A DNA stretch of 7,182 bases, taken from contig CAMTDY010000147.1 of the NCBI GenBank assembly GCA_947070915.1, positions 1 through 7,182 of the forward strand, read 5' to 3'. The stretch is from an uncultured Roseburia sp. GTDB taxonomy: Bacteria > Bacillota > Clostridia > Lachnospirales > Lachnospiraceae. This document shows, piece after piece, positions 6,380 through 7,182 of this stretch. Each line of letters starts with the position of its first letter. The first letter of the stretch is position 1. The notes beneath the pieces were generated by a model. It saw only the letters and a list, made by a program, of their open reading frames with translations, was not told the origin of the DNA and did not search any database. The position numbers were made by a program, and so were the translations under genes.

Positions 6380-6409
6380 TTGACATGGAGCTGGCTTTTC
6401 TGCTATAAT
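6380..6409 (+). promoter_or_regulatory. Promoter of tRNA-Leu
   Basis: Consensus TTGACA (6380-6385), an 18-base spacer and consensus TATAAT (6404-6409) with an extended TGC just before it. The expected start near 6416 leaves a leader of only about four bases before the tRNA at 6420, as expected of a strong stable-RNA promoter. Confidence 0.9.
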
Positions 6410-6419
6410 ATTTATGCTT

Positions 6420-6501
6420 GCGGTTATGGCGGAATTGGCAGACGCGCTAGATTTAGGTTCTAGTGGGGGATCCCGTGCAGGTTCAAGTCCTGTTAACCGC
6501 A
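6420..6501 (+). tRNA. tRNA-Leu (anticodon UAG)
   Basis: The acceptor stem GCGGTTA (6420-6426) pairs with TAACCGC (6494-6500), and A6501 is the discriminator base. The D-loop carries the GG pair at 6436-6437. The anticodon arm is CTAGA-TTTAGGT-TCTAG, with anticodon TAG at 6454-6456 reading CUA and other CUN leucine codons. A long variable arm (GGG...CCC, about 6463-6476), diagnostic of class II tRNAs such as Leu, and a TTCAAGT T-loop follow. CCA is not encoded: the next bases are a T-rich run, so the cell must add CCA. Confidence 0.96.
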
Positions 6502-6541
6502 TATTTTTTATCTGATAGGAAAGTCCTCAATTTGCGGGGTC

Positions 6542-6566
6542 CAAGAATCAGCGAAGCTGATTCTTG
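6542..6566. other. Perfect 11-bp hairpin downstream of tRNA-Leu
   Basis: CAAGAATCAGC (6542-6552) and GCTGATTCTTG (6556-6566) pair perfectly around a GAA loop. There is no T-tract directly after it; it stands two bases before the terminator stem. It could be a 3' trailer structure of the tRNA transcript or part of an unrecognised small RNA or repeat. Confidence 0.6.
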
Positions 6567-6568
6567 AG

Positions 6569-6598
6569 AGGTGCGCGATTCTCAGCCGCACCTTTTTT
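6569..6598 (+). terminator. Intrinsic terminator after the tRNA-Leu unit
   Basis: AGGTGCG (6569-6575) pairs with CGCACCT (6587-6593) across an 11-base loop and runs into six T's (6593-6598). It probably ends the tRNA transcript and insulates the regulator gene that follows. Confidence 0.85.
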
Positions 6599-6648
6599 CA
6601 AAATTTAAATGGCGCAATAGGGATGGAAAAAAGTAAAAAAACGGTGTT

Positions 6649-6658
6649 TTACATGTAA
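6649..6658. promoter_or_regulatory. Palindrome upstream of the XRE regulator, possible operator
   Basis: TTACATGTAA is a perfect 10-bp palindrome in an AT-rich stretch about 110 bases before the regulator's start. XRE regulators often bind short palindromes near their own gene. I found no convincing -35/-10 pair around it, so the assignment is tentative. Confidence 0.25.
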
Positions 6659-6770
6659 TAAAAGTATGGCCTACAGGAAAATGATGTGGATACGCACTCC
6701 GTTACGTATATTTAATGTGAAAAAGTCTCATAATTACATTTATGCTATATTGTATAAGGATGTGTGTAAT

Positions 6771-7124
6771 ATGAGATTACTGGAATTACGTGTTTCAAAT
6801 AAATTATCACAGAAAGAACTTGGAAAGGCTCTGGATCTGTCTCAACAACGCATTAGTCTGTTAGAACAGGGCAAAAGTTATCCAAACTCCATCGAGATCA
6901 CAAAGTACGCCACGTATTTTGATGTGTCAGCAGATTATGTGCTGGAGATCAGTCCGAGAAAGAATCCTTTTGCGGAGATGGAGGGTTTGGTTCGCGGAAA
7001 CAGGGAAATCCTGCTGTTAAAATATTATTCAAAACTAAATGAGAACATGAAGAAATATATTCTGGAAATGACACAGAAGGCACAAAAATATCAGGGGAAC
7101 GATGAAACGGATACATTGTCCTAA
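6771..7124 (+). CDS. XRE-family helix-turn-helix transcriptional regulator
   Basis: A 117-residue DNA-binding protein. Residues 1 to about 62 form a Cro/C1-type helix-turn-helix domain: LLELRVSNKLSQKELGKALD, then LSQQRISLLEQGKSYPNS, with SQQRISLLEQG as the recognition-helix region, ending in ITKYATYFDVSADYVLEI. The remaining 55 residues are a charged helical tail (REILLLKYYSKLNENMKKYILEM) that could support dimerisation; no ligand domain is recognisable. The frame is open back to an ATG at 6666, but that start has no ribosome site and adds 35 residues outside the domain. AAGGA at 6756-6760, ten bases before the ATG at 6771, supports the shorter form. The target is unknown; a perfect palindrome TTACATGTAA lies upstream at 6649-6658. 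The gene is complete, and any downstream partner is lost at the contig end. Confidence 0.88.
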   Translation: MRLLELRVSNKLSQKELGKALDLSQQRISLLEQGKSYPNSIEITKYATYFDVSADYVLEISPRKNPFAEMEGLVRGNREILLLKYYSKLNENMKKYILEMTQKAQKYQGNDETDTLS

Positions 7125-7135
7125 ATAATATGGAT

Positions 7136-7182
7136 CTGTCTCTTATACACATCTGACGCTGCCGACGATAAGGCTCGGGGGG
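7136..7182. other. Illumina Nextera (Tn5) adapter contamination with index and poly-G
   Basis: The contig ends with the 19-base Tn5 mosaic end CTGTCTCTTATACACATCT (7136-7154). The rest of the Nextera read-1 adapter, GACGCTGCCGACGA (7155-7168), follows, then the 8-base index TAAGGCTC (7169-7176) and six G's (7177-7182). Genuine sequence stops at about 7135. On the minus strand this adapter yields the well-known artefact peptide start MCIRDR. Confidence 0.98.

Noticed and set aside
6287..6502. Minus-strand frame of 71 residues beginning MRLTGLEPARDPPLEP
   Set aside because: This is the antisense translation of tRNA-Leu, a known false ORF pattern; it also crosses the tRNA promoter.
6666..6770. 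Longer start (ATG 6666) for the XRE regulator
   Set aside because: The extra 35 residues are outside the helix-turn-helix domain and lack a ribosome site; AAGGA supports the ATG at 6771.
6949..7152. Minus-strand frame beginning MCIRDRS
   Set aside because: Its start lies in the Nextera adapter and the rest is antisense to the XRE gene.
1..7182. CRISPR arrays, insertion sequences, phage or defence genes
   Set aside because: No regularly spaced repeats, transposase or integrase motifs, or terminal inverted repeats were seen in either strand.

Overview
The window looks like part of a draft genome of a Gram-positive, anaerobic gut Firmicute, most likely a member of the Lachnospiraceae. This is inferred from moderate GC, strong AGGAGG-type ribosome binding sites, sigma-A promoters, a BspA-type leucine-rich-repeat surface protein and a clostridial-type xylulokinase. 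It appears to be a complete short contig. The first gene begins 12 bases from the left edge. The last 47 bases (7136-7182) are not biological: they are Illumina Nextera (Tn5) adapter, an 8-base index and a poly-G tail.

Layout, left to right. (1) 12-999 (+): a secreted BspA-like LRR_5 protein, broken by a frameshift near 768. (2) 1036-1097: a long hairpin serving as a shared terminator between convergent genes. (3) 1115-4241 (-): a two-gene sugar cassette. A FucI/AraA-superfamily sugar isomerase is transcribed first, then xylulokinase (xylB), with an intrinsic terminator-like hairpin and a 12-bp palindrome between them. (4) About 4242-4487: a divergent control region with a perfect 8-10-8 inverted repeat that overlaps the -35 of a near-consensus promoter reading right. 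(5) 4488-5111 (+): a small protein of unknown function with a FliD-C-like segment, closed by a strong terminator. (6) 5403-6239 (+): a patatin-like phospholipase with its own TTGACA promoter. (7) 6420-6501 (+): tRNA-Leu(UAG) with a near-perfect promoter, followed by two hairpins, the second a terminator. (8) 6771-7124 (+): a short XRE-family transcriptional regulator.

How the genes work together. The only clear pathway is the minus-strand pair: an aldose-ketose isomerase makes a ketopentose that xylulokinase phosphorylates into the pentose phosphate pathway. No canonical xylA, araA, sugar transporter or dedicated sugar regulator is visible, so the isomerase's substrate is unproven. The other genes look like independent transcription units. 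Nothing here is a clearly new defence or mobile system. The better leads are the isomerase/kinase pairing, the divergent operator, the FliD-tail-like protein, and the structured non-coding DNA on both sides of the tRNA.
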